Both the position numbers and the translations under genes were made by a program. The notes under the pieces are model-generated. The model had not been told where the DNA came from, made no database searches, and saw only the letters and a list, made by a program, of their open reading frames with translations. 64,000 bases of DNA from Pegoplata infirma (taxonomy: Eukaryota > Arthropoda > Insecta > Diptera > Anthomyiidae): the NCBI GenBank assembly GCA_963921195.1, contig OY992536.1, positions 239,976,023 to 240,040,022 of the forward strand, in the 5' to 3' direction. This document shows, piece by piece, positions 36,303-47,303 of the stretch (position 1 is the first letter of the stretch; each line of letters starts with the position of its first letter).

Positions 36303-36951
36303 TTTAAATTTTAAAGTTAATTCTAATAATTTTATAAATTTAATATATAAAAAAATATAAAATTAAACAAGAAAATTCACTTCAACATGTGTTTAACCTC
36401 ATTTACAATTAAGTAAATCTTGAAAGCTAATTGAATTAATATTTCATTATTTTTCCACATTTTCTTGCAAACATTCAGCTTTAGCATGGTTTTGCAAAAT
36501 ATTCGTTTGTTTGTTAAAAATTTTTTACAAAAATAAATAATAAAAAAAAAATTAAATACTTTATACAGCTAAAAATAAATTAAACATTATGTGAACCTTC
36601 TTCACGATTTTCATAAGCCCAGAATTTATGAAATTCAATTAATATGGAGACAACCGTTTCCGCTTGGCCGCTATAAAAAAAAATGAGAGAGACATAATAT
36701 AATAGAAAATATGGCAGTATATGTATGTAAGTGCAACACAAAAAAAAAATATGTGATGTTGCACGTTAAACAGGATTTTTTTCAATACAATTTTAATTAA
36801 TATCTGGTAAATTAAATTTATGTACATGAGTGAAAGAATGAATGAATGGTGAAGAAAAAAAAAATAAAGATTGGATAGGGGGAAAAGTAACATTCATGGT
36901 GGAATTATATTATAAAATAATTATAATTCAGTGAATAAAATTTTAGAATAA
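36303..36951. other. No gene seen
   Basis: AT-rich sequence. A short phrase ACCGTTTCCGCTTGGCCGC at ~36650-36672 stands out by composition but has no recognised role. Confidence 0.45.
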
Positions 36952-38086
36952 ATAAGTGAAAGTGTTAAATTCTGTTGTGCCGAATCTTTTATACACTCAA
37001 AAATGTTAAAATAAATAAAAAGGGATACCTTCCCCTCGCGATAAATGTTTATAAAATTCAGTTTTTATGGTTTTTGCACTTACGAATACGACAATTTTAT
37101 AATAATTTATATTAATTCGTTATATCCAAAAGAGGGGGCGAGACCAAAAATGGCATAATCCCCTGGGTCCAAGAGCAGTACTTTGGCCTTCTTCTGATAT
37201 AAAAATATTTCATTTGTTCAACAAACATAGAAGAAAACATGTAAAAAAATGGCGTAGGTAAGTTTTGTCCTTCAAGGGAAACTTTTTTTCCTTGGACGAT
37301 CATGAGACATAACTGTGCGAAATTATAGGAGTCTGCATCATGTTATACAGACGGACGGACATTCATAGAATTTTTTAGAATCGATCATTGATCAATTATA
37401 TATGGGGCATTCCATGCCAAATCGCACACTTTCGGAGCCGACCCGACCAATATGATCTTTGGTGCAGCCTAGCAGTTGCCCTCTATGTTGAGGTTTTTAA
37501 TAAAGCCAAGTATCCTATTTGGCATGGATTCCCATATGTCAATTGGAGCTAATTTTATAATTATTTGTAATATTTTTTTTATTCCCCGCCCACAAAAGGG
37601 GCGGGCCAAAAAAAAAAACGAAATTTTGTAATTCCCTGGGTCGAGATGCAGGACTTTGAACTTTTCTTGCACAAAAATGTTTCATTTGTTTAACTAAAAT
37701 ACAATACAAACAAAAATATAAAAACATTAAAACATGCCGTTTTTCAGAGGTTGATTTAGTTCTTCAAGGGTGAATTATTTTCCCCATGTCCTATTTTGGC
37801 CATTTATGAACTTAAACTGCCTATGACCATTGTATTTTTGAACGAAAGCCAAAACAACAGACATGATTAAAAATTCGTTCACGAACTGTTGAATGAACAC
37901 AAAAATTTACCGATTTGAACTAGATGAACAAACGTGAGACATTATCAAAATGATTTGTTCACGAACTGTAGTACGAAGACAATTAATGACCGATTGAACT
38001 AGAAGAACGAACTAGGTTTTTTATCTAAAATGAACGAAAATGAGCGTCTAATTGAGTATACCCCCATACTGAGGTTAGAGGGTATA
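36952..38086 (-). mobile_element. DINE-1 subfamily D, composite, with insertions
   Basis: Begins AAGTGAAAGTGTTAAATTCT, then carries two partial copies of the CCCTGGGTCcAaGaGCAG/GGACTTTG region (37150 and 37635), and ends CATACTGAGGTTAGAGGGTA. Foreign pieces include a short inverted-repeat element at about 37398-37541 (ATATGGGGCATTCCATGCCA) and a GTTCACGAACTG repeat at 37850-38030. This looks like two D copies or a rearranged one. Confidence 0.7.
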
Positions 38087-38670
38087 ACAAGTAAAAAAGT
38101 TAAATTCGGCCTTGCCGAATGTAGTGATACCCTCCACAATTTCAAAAAGATTATTGCAAAAAACTTTATTTAAAAGGAAATTACTTTTGAAAAAAAAAAA
38201 TTTCCGCGAAAAAAAATTTGGGTAAAAAAAATCCGCGATTTTTTTGTCAAAAAATATGTTCGCACTTGTTTAAATACCATTTGGTGTTCAATTATGTTCA
38301 CATATGTCAACCAGAAGCCGAATTAAAGCATTTTGTATTTTTAGGTTATGTTAAATGTACTAAAATTTTTGAGGTGTGCTTACATTTTCGTTCATAACTT
38401 TTGAACCGCTGAACCGATATGGCTCAAATGCAATACCAAACTTCTCGGGAGAACTTCCAATAAATATGTTAAGTTTCAGTCATCTCTGTGCAATATTTTG
38501 TCCGCGACAGCATTTTCCACAGACAGACAGACGGACATCGCTAGAATGTCTTAGAATCGATCGGGCATCATGAATATATATACTTTATGGGGTCCCAGAC
38601 CGATATTTCGATGAGTTACAAACGGAATGACAAACTTATATATACCCTCTATCACTAAGTGGAGGGTATA
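38087..38670 (-). mobile_element. DINE-1-like element, subfamily A
   Basis: Runs ACAAGTAAAAAAGTTAAATT to CTAAGTGGAGGGTATA. It directly abuts the preceding subfamily D copy with no spacer, in the same orientation. A hAT-like element then sits at its 5' terminus. Confidence 0.88.
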
Positions 38671-38673
38671 TAC

Positions 38674-39783
38674 TAGGGATGTGCGATTAATCGATTAATT
38701 ATTCATCCCGATTAATCGGAATCTTGATTAATCAGTTAATCGATTAATCATGAATTTTGAATAATCAAAATCATGATTAATCGAATAATTTGAATTTTGA
38801 TTAATCAAAATTCATGATTAATTGATTAATCAGGAAGTTGAATATTCAAAATTTGAATAATTGAACAAATTTGTTTGTTTACCTTAAGTTTTATTTTTTG
38901 CTGTTTAAATTTTATTTTTTTTTATTGATTTCTATTTGTTTGTTTCCTTTACATTCATTCAATGTTCCAATTAAATTTAAACCCGCGTTTTCTCATATTT
39001 CGAGAGATGTAGTTATTAGGGGCTTATGCTATAAATGCTCCGATTCCTTTTATTTGGACTGATGGAGATACAAAGCACATTTATAAACTAAATTTGAACA
39101 TCTACATATATCTATAAGTCGGTTCTCGCGGTTATATAATTTTCTAGAGCAAGATCTAAACACCAAGTGGGCATCCTTAGGGCAATTATTTAAACGATAA
39201 TTTTCCATGCAATGACCTTAGAAACTTCATGTGATAAAATTGTTTATTCCCCATGACAATTTGCATTGGAAATTATTCGATTTTTGGTATAGGGTCGGAT
39301 TTAATTCTAAAAACCACTTAAATCCTAGCATCTGTTAATGAATACAAGAAATTGGACTGGTCCTGATGGATGTACATAAATATGGGGTCCCAAAAACACA
39401 TTTCCATTTGTTATCTTCTGAATAACATGAAAGTTGCTAAAAATAAGAGGTAGACGCCTCACGTATTGTTAAAATTATTCTTCCTCTTAGTTTTCGTGAA
39501 GATAACATAACATTTTTCAATATCCATCAGCATTTTTCTTTTTTTTTTTTTTTATTTTAACATACATATTTTTAGTTTGTATATTTGCTTTAAAAGTTTG
39601 TTTTGTTACATTTTTTGAAAATATTTTTTTGAATAAAATTATTCGTTTTTGATTAATCAAAATTCAAATTAATTGATTAATCATAGTTCTGATTAATCAG
39701 AAACCTTGATTAATCGATTAATTGATTAATCGAGAAATCGATTAATCAGAACGATTAATTAATCGATTAATCGCACATCCCTA
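38674..39783. mobile_element. 1110-bp hAT-like element, 8-bp duplication
   Basis: Ends TAGGGATGTGCGATTAATCG and the inverse CGATTAATCGCACATCCCTA. The flanks GTATATAC at 38666-38673 and 39784-39791 are identical. Both subterminal regions hold dense GATTAATC repeats, a likely transposase-binding array. The centre has an ORF fragment (38871-39062) with HISRDVVIRGLCYK, too weak to call a transposase. An 8-bp duplication with a TAGGG end supports hAT. It entered the terminus of the adjacent DINE-1. Confidence 0.9.
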
Positions 39784-41949
39784 GTATATACTTATTAAAA
39801 AAATGTGTGAAAAAAATTTGTGTGACAAAAAAAAAGCCAAAAAACAGGGTTTTGTATTGCCGGAAATATATCTTGAACCGGGAAACCGATACAGAACCAG
39901 GAAACTGATAACAGATCCGGGAAACTGATAACAGATCCGGGAATAAAGATATTCCCAGAAATACTGATAACCGGATATGGGGGCACTATGTTTTCTACTT
40001 TCATAATCTAACTTTACAATATGAGTATAAAAGTATCGTTGGTCAAATTTAAAGAGATTTTTACTGAGACTAATTGGCCTCTTAGAAGGATGACTTTTAC
40101 CCAAAAGTATATGTTAATGTCAGCTTAACCTTGTGTGAAGCACATCTTGTCACCATTATCGAGTACTTTTCCCCTAATCCAACCTTAACATGTACATGAC
40201 CTCTTCATACAATCGCATTTATGTTCATGTATTCGTAGTATGTAATTGCAAATAGCAAAAAGGATAGCGTAAAATGTTACATTACTCTTTTATATGTATA
40301 ATATGCTATATAAATACATATGTATTTTACAAGTTTTTATTTTTTTATTTTATAAATAATACTGGTTTATAAGTGTGTAAGTATGCAAACTTGTTAGTAG
40401 TTTTATGCACTCTATATAGTAGTTGTGGAAAATATTCATAACTTGTAATGGTAATATAGTACATAATGGCAATAATGTTAATGCAAAATATATATACATA
40501 TAAAATGTTTATGTGGGGGAGAAATTTAATATATTAAAAGTTAAACAACATAGTTATACAAAAAATAAATAAAAAGTATGAAACATAAATTAGGTCAATA
40601 TGTTAATGTTAAATACATATCATTAATAATAAAATAAATAATTTAATATTTACAAAAATTAAATTATAAGTAAATTAAATATGTACTTACATACATACAT
40701 ATTTATTTAAATAATATACAAACAGGAGTATGTTCACAACAACAAACAAAAAACTAGAATTACAATATTTGTAAAATTTAATTTGAGAAATTTAATGAAT
40801 TACAAGTTTTTTCTAAAAGGACTAAATTACAGAGTAAATCGAGGTTTCATATTAAAAAAAAAAAATATTTAGAAAAAGGAGTGTGGAAAAATAACTAATG
40901 TGGTTAATTTTTAAAAGTAATAATAAAGCAAAATGTATGCTCGAATTCGCAACTTATTTTCTTACAAGCTGGTCACCATTCTAGTGAAATTAATTTAAGT
41001 AAGCACGCTGAATGGAATCGTGTAAGCCGCTTTTTTAAATTTGCGGTGGTATTCGCGATTTAAAATGTTGATGCTCAAGTCTTAAAACGATTTTAATATT
41101 TTTTGTTCCTTTTTAATTTAAATCAATTCAAATTTGTAAAAACAATCTGCAAAATTCAATTAGGACACCCTAGTTTATTTGGAAATTTTTAACAAAAAAT
41201 ATTTTTTTTAATTACTTTTTTATTTTATTAAATATTTCTAATTGCATTATTTTAACAAAACAAATGTTTATTTTTTTTTTTTTGTAAAAAAATAAAATTA
41301 GTTTTTCCATGAAATTCAAAGCGCAAAATTCAAAAAGAACACATTTCCGACATTTGAAATATCTAACTGATTCTGTTAGATTTTGCTCTTCTGATTCTGA
41401 TTGAGTTTAGACCTAGGAGATTAAAAAATATTCCCGGACGTTCAAAATCGGAAGAAAAATTTTTTTGCCAAACAAAAAAATGCATACTCGTTGTCGGTCG
41501 GACAAGCAAAAACAGGGATCCTTTTTTTTTGCAAAAAACACTATTGCCGATTTTTAAATTAAAAAATCAGAGCCCTCCCTTAAAAGAGCTTTGTTCATAT
41601 TTCCTTTTGCCCAATAAACACAAGAACGATATGATAGCGTAAACGTTATTACCTATATGATACTTAAATCGCCTTCTTGAAAATTGGAATATTTAAATTT
41701 AAAATAAACTTCAAAAATTTTCACAAATTATTTTTCATTTTAAAAACAAAATTCAGTCGTACGTGTTTATATATTACAGAAGACAAGTTTTTGAAAATTA
41801 AAAAAAAAAACAACAACAAATTTTATCAAATGTAATTGATCGCGAATTCGTATTCAAGAAAGGCTTTACAATAAAAAAATTCAAGCATTGTAAAGATCAG
41901 TTCGGTGATAAATTCATGATTTATATAATGCTGTTTAAGAATTTTTATG
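39784..41949. other. Mostly low-copy AT-rich DNA
   Basis: No gene supported. A small tandem motif CAGATCCGGGAAACTGATAA occurs near 39895-39945. The rest (40100-41930) shows no repeat partners in the window. Confidence 0.5.
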
Positions 41950-42064
41950 TTGCCCAGTTTACGTCAAGGTTAGAAGAAAAAAGATCAGTTTCATGGGTTA
42001 CGTTAACAATTCCACGATGATGAAACTGATCTTTTTTCTTCTAACCTTGACGTAAACTGGGCAA
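41950..42064. mobile_element. 115-bp perfect hairpin (MITE)
   Basis: Arms of ~45 identical bases begin TTGCCCAGTTTACGTCAAGG and enclose a ~25-base loop. No clear target duplication. Confidence 0.85.
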
Positions 42065-42235
42065 CAAAAAAATTTATTGGGTGTAGACGAAAGTCTCAGA
42101 TTCCAAAACATTTGTCGTATGAGAAAAGTCTTAATCTGAGAATTTTTTTAACAGAAGAAATTCTTCCGTAATAGAAAATATGAGATGTTCTGGGCATGAA
42201 ATTACAATGTGATGTTCGTTGAAACCAACATGTTT

Positions 42236-43080
42236 TTCAAGTGTCGAGAGAAGCATTCAAGTGGATTGGTTTCTTGAAACGGTGCAAGAATTACTTCACT
42301 CCGTCTGATCTTCTTACTATCTATACCGCCTATATCCGACCGAAGTTGGAATACAACTCCCATATCTGGGCAGGGGCTTCAAGGTCTATTTTGAAGCTTT
42401 TAGACCGGGTGCCAAGGAGTGCGTTGAAGCTTATCAATGACAGTAGGGTATCCAACTCTATTGATTCGTTGGAGCATCGTCGAAACGTGGGTTATGCATC
42501 ATTGTTCTATTGATATTATCATGGTAAGTGCTATGCTGAAATGGGTGAACTTATTCCAGGGACTCGGGTGTACGTTCGTAACACTCGTCAATCCAGTAGA
42601 TCACATCCGTTTGTTGTCGACTGTCCAATGAATCGCAGAACGCATTACAGAGAAAATTCGTTTCTTAGTCGAACAAGTCGTATGTGGCCCCCGTAGGCTA
42701 GTTGGTAGCGTGCTAGCCTTTCAACGTGGGGGTCGTGGGTTCGATTCCCACCAGAGCCCTTGGTTTTTTCGCTACAACGAGACGACGGTCATTGTTACCA
42801 GTTCTCGGTTAGGTTGAATTTATTAAAAATGAGTTGTAAATAAATAGAAAGAATAAATAAAAATAATTGATCATGTGATCAATACTAAAAAAAAAAAAAA
42901 AAGTCGTATGTGGAATTCACTCCCCGCAGAAGTCTTCCCAGTCAGCTACGATCTGGAAAAGTTTAAACTAAATGTCCATAAACACTCCTCACTCTATCCT
43001 CCTCCCCATAACCTATTTTCCTAATACCAACACAATGCACTGCATTAGTAGGGGGCATCCCCTAAGTGTTGGCTAAAAGT
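42236..43080 (+). mobile_element. LINE ORF2 3' end, interrupted by a SINE
   Basis: The plus strand encodes the end of a non-LTR reverse transcriptase: FLKRCKNYFTPSDLLTIYTA, YIRPKLEYNSHIWAGAS, then VRNTRQSSRSHPFVVDCPMN and WNSLPAEVFP, ending NVHKHSSLYPPPHNLFS and a stop near 43022. One in-frame TGA at 42511 breaks it. A tRNA-derived SINE is inserted after codons for TSRMW; removing it with one copy of its target duplication restores the frame exactly. The fragment is 5'-truncated. It differs in sequence from the LINE at 24-25 kb. The clade (CR1/jockey-like) is uncertain. Confidence 0.88.
42688..42900 (+). mobile_element. tRNA-derived SINE with target duplication
   Basis: The head has an A box (TAGGCTAGTTGGTAGCG) and a B box (GGGTTCGATTCCC), with T-arm stem GTGGG/CCCAC. 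A ~120-bp body follows, then an A16 tail at ~42885-42900. The 13-bp duplication AAGTCGTATGTGG lies at 42675-42687 and 42901-42913. The acceptor stem is imperfect, so it is a retroposed element, not a tRNA gene. The A and B boxes could still act as a pol III promoter. Confidence 0.93.
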
Positions 43081-43327
43081 AAAAAAAACTAAAATTCGGT
43101 TGTGCCGAATCTTTTATACCCTCCAACATGCAAAAAAATAAAAAAATACATTTTTGGTTGGGGGGTGGGGGGGGGGGGGGGGTGTTAGTTGTGGTCAGTA
43201 GAGGGGGGGGGGCAAATTTCCTCTCGAAAATGTGTTTAAAAATTCATTCTTATGCTTTTTGCACTAAAGAATGCTTATGCTTTTTGCACTAAAGTTTATT
43301 ATTATTAAAAAAATTATTCCATCATTA

Positions 43328-45722
43328 CCCAGCAAAAAATAAACGAAGTGGTTCAAAAAGAATTAGTGGTTTCACTACATACAACGTAGCGATAGGTGCC
43401 GAACTTCATATTCCGTAGGAAGTACTTTTAAAATCACTTCCAAAAATGCTACAAAATAACAATAAAAACATCTTTCAGCAGCTCTTTGCTTAATGATTTT
43501 GAATTATCTTTTTCATATGTTCTTAGGAATCAAATCACCACACCATATGAACTTCTATTTCAACTGAAACAATTAGAATGAGGGTCATACACGAAGTATG
43601 CAATTTTTTCTATGCCCAGCTTCAAATAGATTTAGGTTTTGCAAAATTGGTGACAAAATTTGGTAGTGGCATTTCATTTCTCTTTATTTAGAGCTTAAAA
43701 AATCGAAAAGACGAAAATCGATTATTGATAAATTTTTCAAATTTTATTTCTTATATCAAAAAAAGTTGGTCCTAAATTAAATAAATACATTAACAAACTA
43801 AAGCGGATGTTGCTGCATCACATTATTAAAGATTGTTTAAGCTTTTTAGAAAATTGAGGTATAGGCTTGTGGTCTAAACAAACTTGTGAATCAATTCGCC
43901 GTGAATTTTTATAGTTTTGTGATCTCTATAATTACCCCTTTTTTAATTCGAAGTATATACATACGTTAGATTACACAGGCACACAACAAAAAAAAGTGGC
44001 CAGACCCAGAGGGTAGACCCAGTTATTTCTAGGTTTTTGGGGCCGCTGAATCCGAATATGACCATTAAAAATCATTTCAATTGCCAGTTTTCCCCCTACC
44101 GCCCCCATTAACCCCCTAGAGGATTGACTTTTAATTCTCATAGAAACTTAAAATTAATGTGTACTTTTATGTTTTTTTGGCAGCTGAAACCTAAAATGAC
44201 AACAAAAAAATTATGTGACCCTTCCCTCAACCCCTAGCACGCCCTTACAACCCCCTGAAGGGGGATGAATTTTGAGTGTTTATACAAAATTAAGATGTAT
44301 ATGGATTTCTATGTTTTTTGTACCGCTAAAACCGAATAGGACTACAAAAAATGTATAATTCCCCTCCCTCACTCCCTAGCACCCCTTACTACGCCCTATA
44401 GGGGATTTAATTTTGAAATTTTCATTAAAACTTTAATCAAATTTAATCAAAATTAAATCCCCTGTAAGGTGTAGCAAGGGGTACTAGGGAGTTTGGGAGG
44501 GGTATTATACACTTTTGGTAGTCATATTCGGTTTTAGCGGTCCAAAAAACATAGAAATCCATATTCATCTTAATTTTGTATAAACACTCAAAATTGATCC
44601 CCCTTCAGGGGGTTGTAAGGGCGTGCTTGGGGTTGAGGGAAGGGTCACATAATTTTTTTGTTATCATTTTAGGATTTAGCTGGCAATTGAACATAAAGTG
44701 CACATTAATTTTAAGTTTATATGACAGTTAAAAGTCAATCCTCCCGGGGGTTAGTGGGGGGAGGTAGGGGAAAAACTGGCAATTGAAATGATTTTTTATG
44801 GGCATATTCGGATTCAGCGACCCCAAAAACTTAGAAATAACTGGGTCTACCCTCTGGGTCTGGCCACTTTTTTTTTTGTGTGCCTGTGTTATCAATGAAA
44901 TTAATTTTTCTATCACGTAAGGTTTTTAAGATATTCGCGTTTTAATATTGAAATATTTGGGTCTCCTCTGGCGTTTAAAAAACTCAAACTCTACTGTTAC
45001 GCACTTATATTCTTTATAAATCACACTTAAATTTTCAAACGCGAATATATTAAAAACAGAACATGCTTGAAAATTGTGGATTGCAGTTTTGGAATCAGGA
45101 GATCCATTTTATATGAAATCAAGTCCTATTTCGTGTAAGCAACGTAAGAATACGTAACAGTGGACCCCTAAAAGTGCTTTTTTACTTTTTAACAGCGAAT
45201 ATCTCAAAAACGGTACGTGCTAGAAAAATTTGGACGGTAGATTGGAAGCAGGAGACCAAAATCTATAAGGACCAGTTAGAAATTTCACTGGAAGGTTTTT
45301 GCTGTCGAACAGTGTTTTTAGTGTAAATATTACAAAAAATACTCTTTCAATCAATCTTACAAAAATAAGTGAAAAAAGAACTTTTAATTTAGAAGTTCTA
45401 AATCACCAAATAAAAATTACATAATCACACCCAAAATGCCAAGAAATATGTACTTCTAAAGAAGTGATGAAAAAAGTGCTTCCAAAAGGTCAAGTTATAT
45501 TAACATCCGGAACACTACTTCAGAAGTTGTGATAAAAACACTAGTGATATATGTTATACTTAAGTGTCAATCTTTCGCCACTGAAAAGTGGCGATAAAAA
45601 GAACATACTTTGTGTGTCACGCCCATATTAAATTCATCAATGTTTCAGTTGAAGAAGAAGTACATCTGGTTCATAAGTTGTGGTGAATTTTGTAGTGAAT
45701 GGTAAGCTCTTTTTTTGCTGGG
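43328..45722. mobile_element. Element E1 (CCCAGCAAAAA ends), carrying a palindrome
   Basis: Starts CCCAGCAAAAAATAAACGAA and ends CTCTTTTTTTGCTGGG, flanked by TA. A 19-bp direct repeat TATTAAAAAAATTATTCCA lies at 43303-43321 and 45723-45741, six bases away from the left end but touching the right one. No transposase ORF found. A 915-bp palindrome occupies its middle. Confidence 0.78.
43974..44888. mobile_element. 915-bp near-perfect palindrome, TTA duplication
   Basis: Both arms (~450 bp each) are near-complementary around a centre at ~44431. Outer sequence CACAGGCACACAACAAAAA, inner phrases AGTGGCCAGACCCAGAGGGT and GACCCAGTTATTTCTAG. Flanked by TTA at 43971-43973 and 44889-44891. A TTA duplication suggests PIF/Harbinger-type or a foldback MITE. 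No ORF of note. Confidence 0.9.
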
Positions 45723-46159
45723 TATTAAAAAAATTATTCCACCGAAAAAAACGACGTTTTCTAATTATCCGGGTCCAAATGCAGGACTTTGAACTTCTTG
45801 TAGCATAAAAATGTGGCATTTGTTTAACAAAATCACAAAAAATCATGTAAAAAAGTGGTATTTTTCAGAGGTTGGTTTAGTTCTTCAAGGGGAAACTTTT
45901 TTCACCCTGGTCCGATTTTGCTCATTTACGAACTGAACCTGCCTAAGAACAAAAGACATATTCGTGCCAAATGTCGGGAGCCTAGCTCTTTTATTATGAA
46001 CTGCATCGTGTTAACTACAGACGGACGGACACACGGACGGACAGACGGACATCGCTATGTCTTAGAATCGATCGCTGATCAATAATATATATACTTTATG
46101 GGGTCCCCGACCGATATTTCGATGCGTTACACACGGAATGACTGTAGTTGGTGGGTATA

Positions 46160-46840
46160 AAAAGTCTCAGATTATGAGACCTTTTTAATATAGAAAAAGT
46201 CTTAATTATGAGACCTGTTTCCTATAGAAAAGTTTCAGACTCTCGAATTCCGAGACTTTTTCTATAAAATAAGTCTGATATTTAGAAAATTTGAGACCTT
46301 TTTCCTACAGAAAAAGTCCCAGATTCTTAGGCCTTTTTCCTATCGAAAAAGTCTTAGATTCTGCGACCTTTTTTCTGTAAACAAGACTCAAATTCTTTTT
46401 TTCTACTGAAAAGGTGTCAGATTTTGGAACATTTTTCCTATAGAAAAGGTCTCAGATTCTATTACATTTTCCCTATTGAAAAGGTCTCAGATTCTGAGAC
46501 ATTTTTCCTATAGAAAAAGTCTTAGATTCAGAGATATTTTTCCTATAAAAAAGTCTGAGATTCTAAGATATTTTTTCTATTAAAAAAGTCTTAGATTCTG
46601 AGACATTATTCCTATAGAAAAAGCCTCAGATTATGCGACATTTTTTCTATAGAAAAATTCTTAAATTCTGAGACATTTTTTTTTTATAGAAAAAGTTCGA
46701 GATTCTGAGATATTTTTCCTTTAGAAAAAAGAAAATTCTGAGACATTTCTCCTATGGAAGTCTTTTATTCTAAGGCAATTTTTTATAAAAAAGTCTCAGA
46801 TTCTGATTTTTCCTATAGAAAAAGTCTAATTCATTTTTTT
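46160..46840. repeat. Minisatellite of palindromic units
   Basis: About 16-18 units of TTTTTCCTATAGAAAAAGTC and AGATTCTGAGAC, each made of two palindromes. Same family as 13500-15110. Confidence 0.88.
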
Positions 46841-47303
46841 TATGCCAAAATTGTCACGTTTACAACAAGTTTTTCCAAAAAAAAATTTTCCCAAAAAAAT
46901 TTGTTGTATGTTTAGCAGTTTCTGTCTGTGCTGTTTGAATTAAATTTTTGGGACAGTAAAAAAATTTTGAAAATATCTCTGATTTGAAATATAAATACAA
47001 AACTAAAAAAAACTAAAAAGCATCGTTTTCCCGTTAGGAATCTATCATATTAAAAAGACTGCTTGTAAGTTGGATATTATTTTTAATTCCGAAAAGCATT
47101 CATAAATAGAGTGAGAATTTTAGTGATTAAGCAACAAACTATAAAAATATTTCAGTGATACATAAAGAAAGATTAGTTAGAAACCATAGATTTTTAAGGA
47201 TGCAAAAGGAACAAACAGTACAATAAAATAATAGTTTTTCTCATTTTATAATACAAATGCAGATGCTTTACAAGAACTAAAAAAAAATAATTTATTCACT
47301 TAC
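46841..47303 (-). other. Start of PPP2R3C intron, no exon seen
   Basis: Directly downstream of the PPP2R3C donor on the minus strand. No acceptor followed by a frame encoding the expected conserved C-terminus was found here. Confidence 0.6.
47298..47303 (-). other. 5' splice donor of PPP2R3C
   Basis: On the minus strand the sequence reads AATTG then GTAAGTGA. It matches the donor consensus and splits a codon that would start TG, compatible with cysteine at this family position. Reading through meets TAA within the donor. Confidence 0.85.

Larger units (their letters stand above)
43090..46158 (-). mobile_element. DINE-1 subfamily D, split by a 2.4-kb element
   Basis: The 3' part is at 43090-43325 (TTCGGTTGTGCCGAATCTTT, then a G-rich run at 43157-43210). 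The 5' part is at 45742-46158 (GGTCCAAATGCAGGACTTTG, GGACAGACGGACATCGCTAT, ending GTAGTTGGTGGGTATA). The insert is element E1. Confidence 0.83.

Noticed and set aside
38871..39062. Possible hAT transposase fragment
   Set aside because: Only 63 residues with no recognisable RNase H-like or dimerisation motif; kept as an unassigned interior of the hAT-like element.
42688..42760. Functional tRNA gene
   Set aside because: The acceptor stem does not pair, and an A tail with a 13-bp duplication shows it is a SINE.
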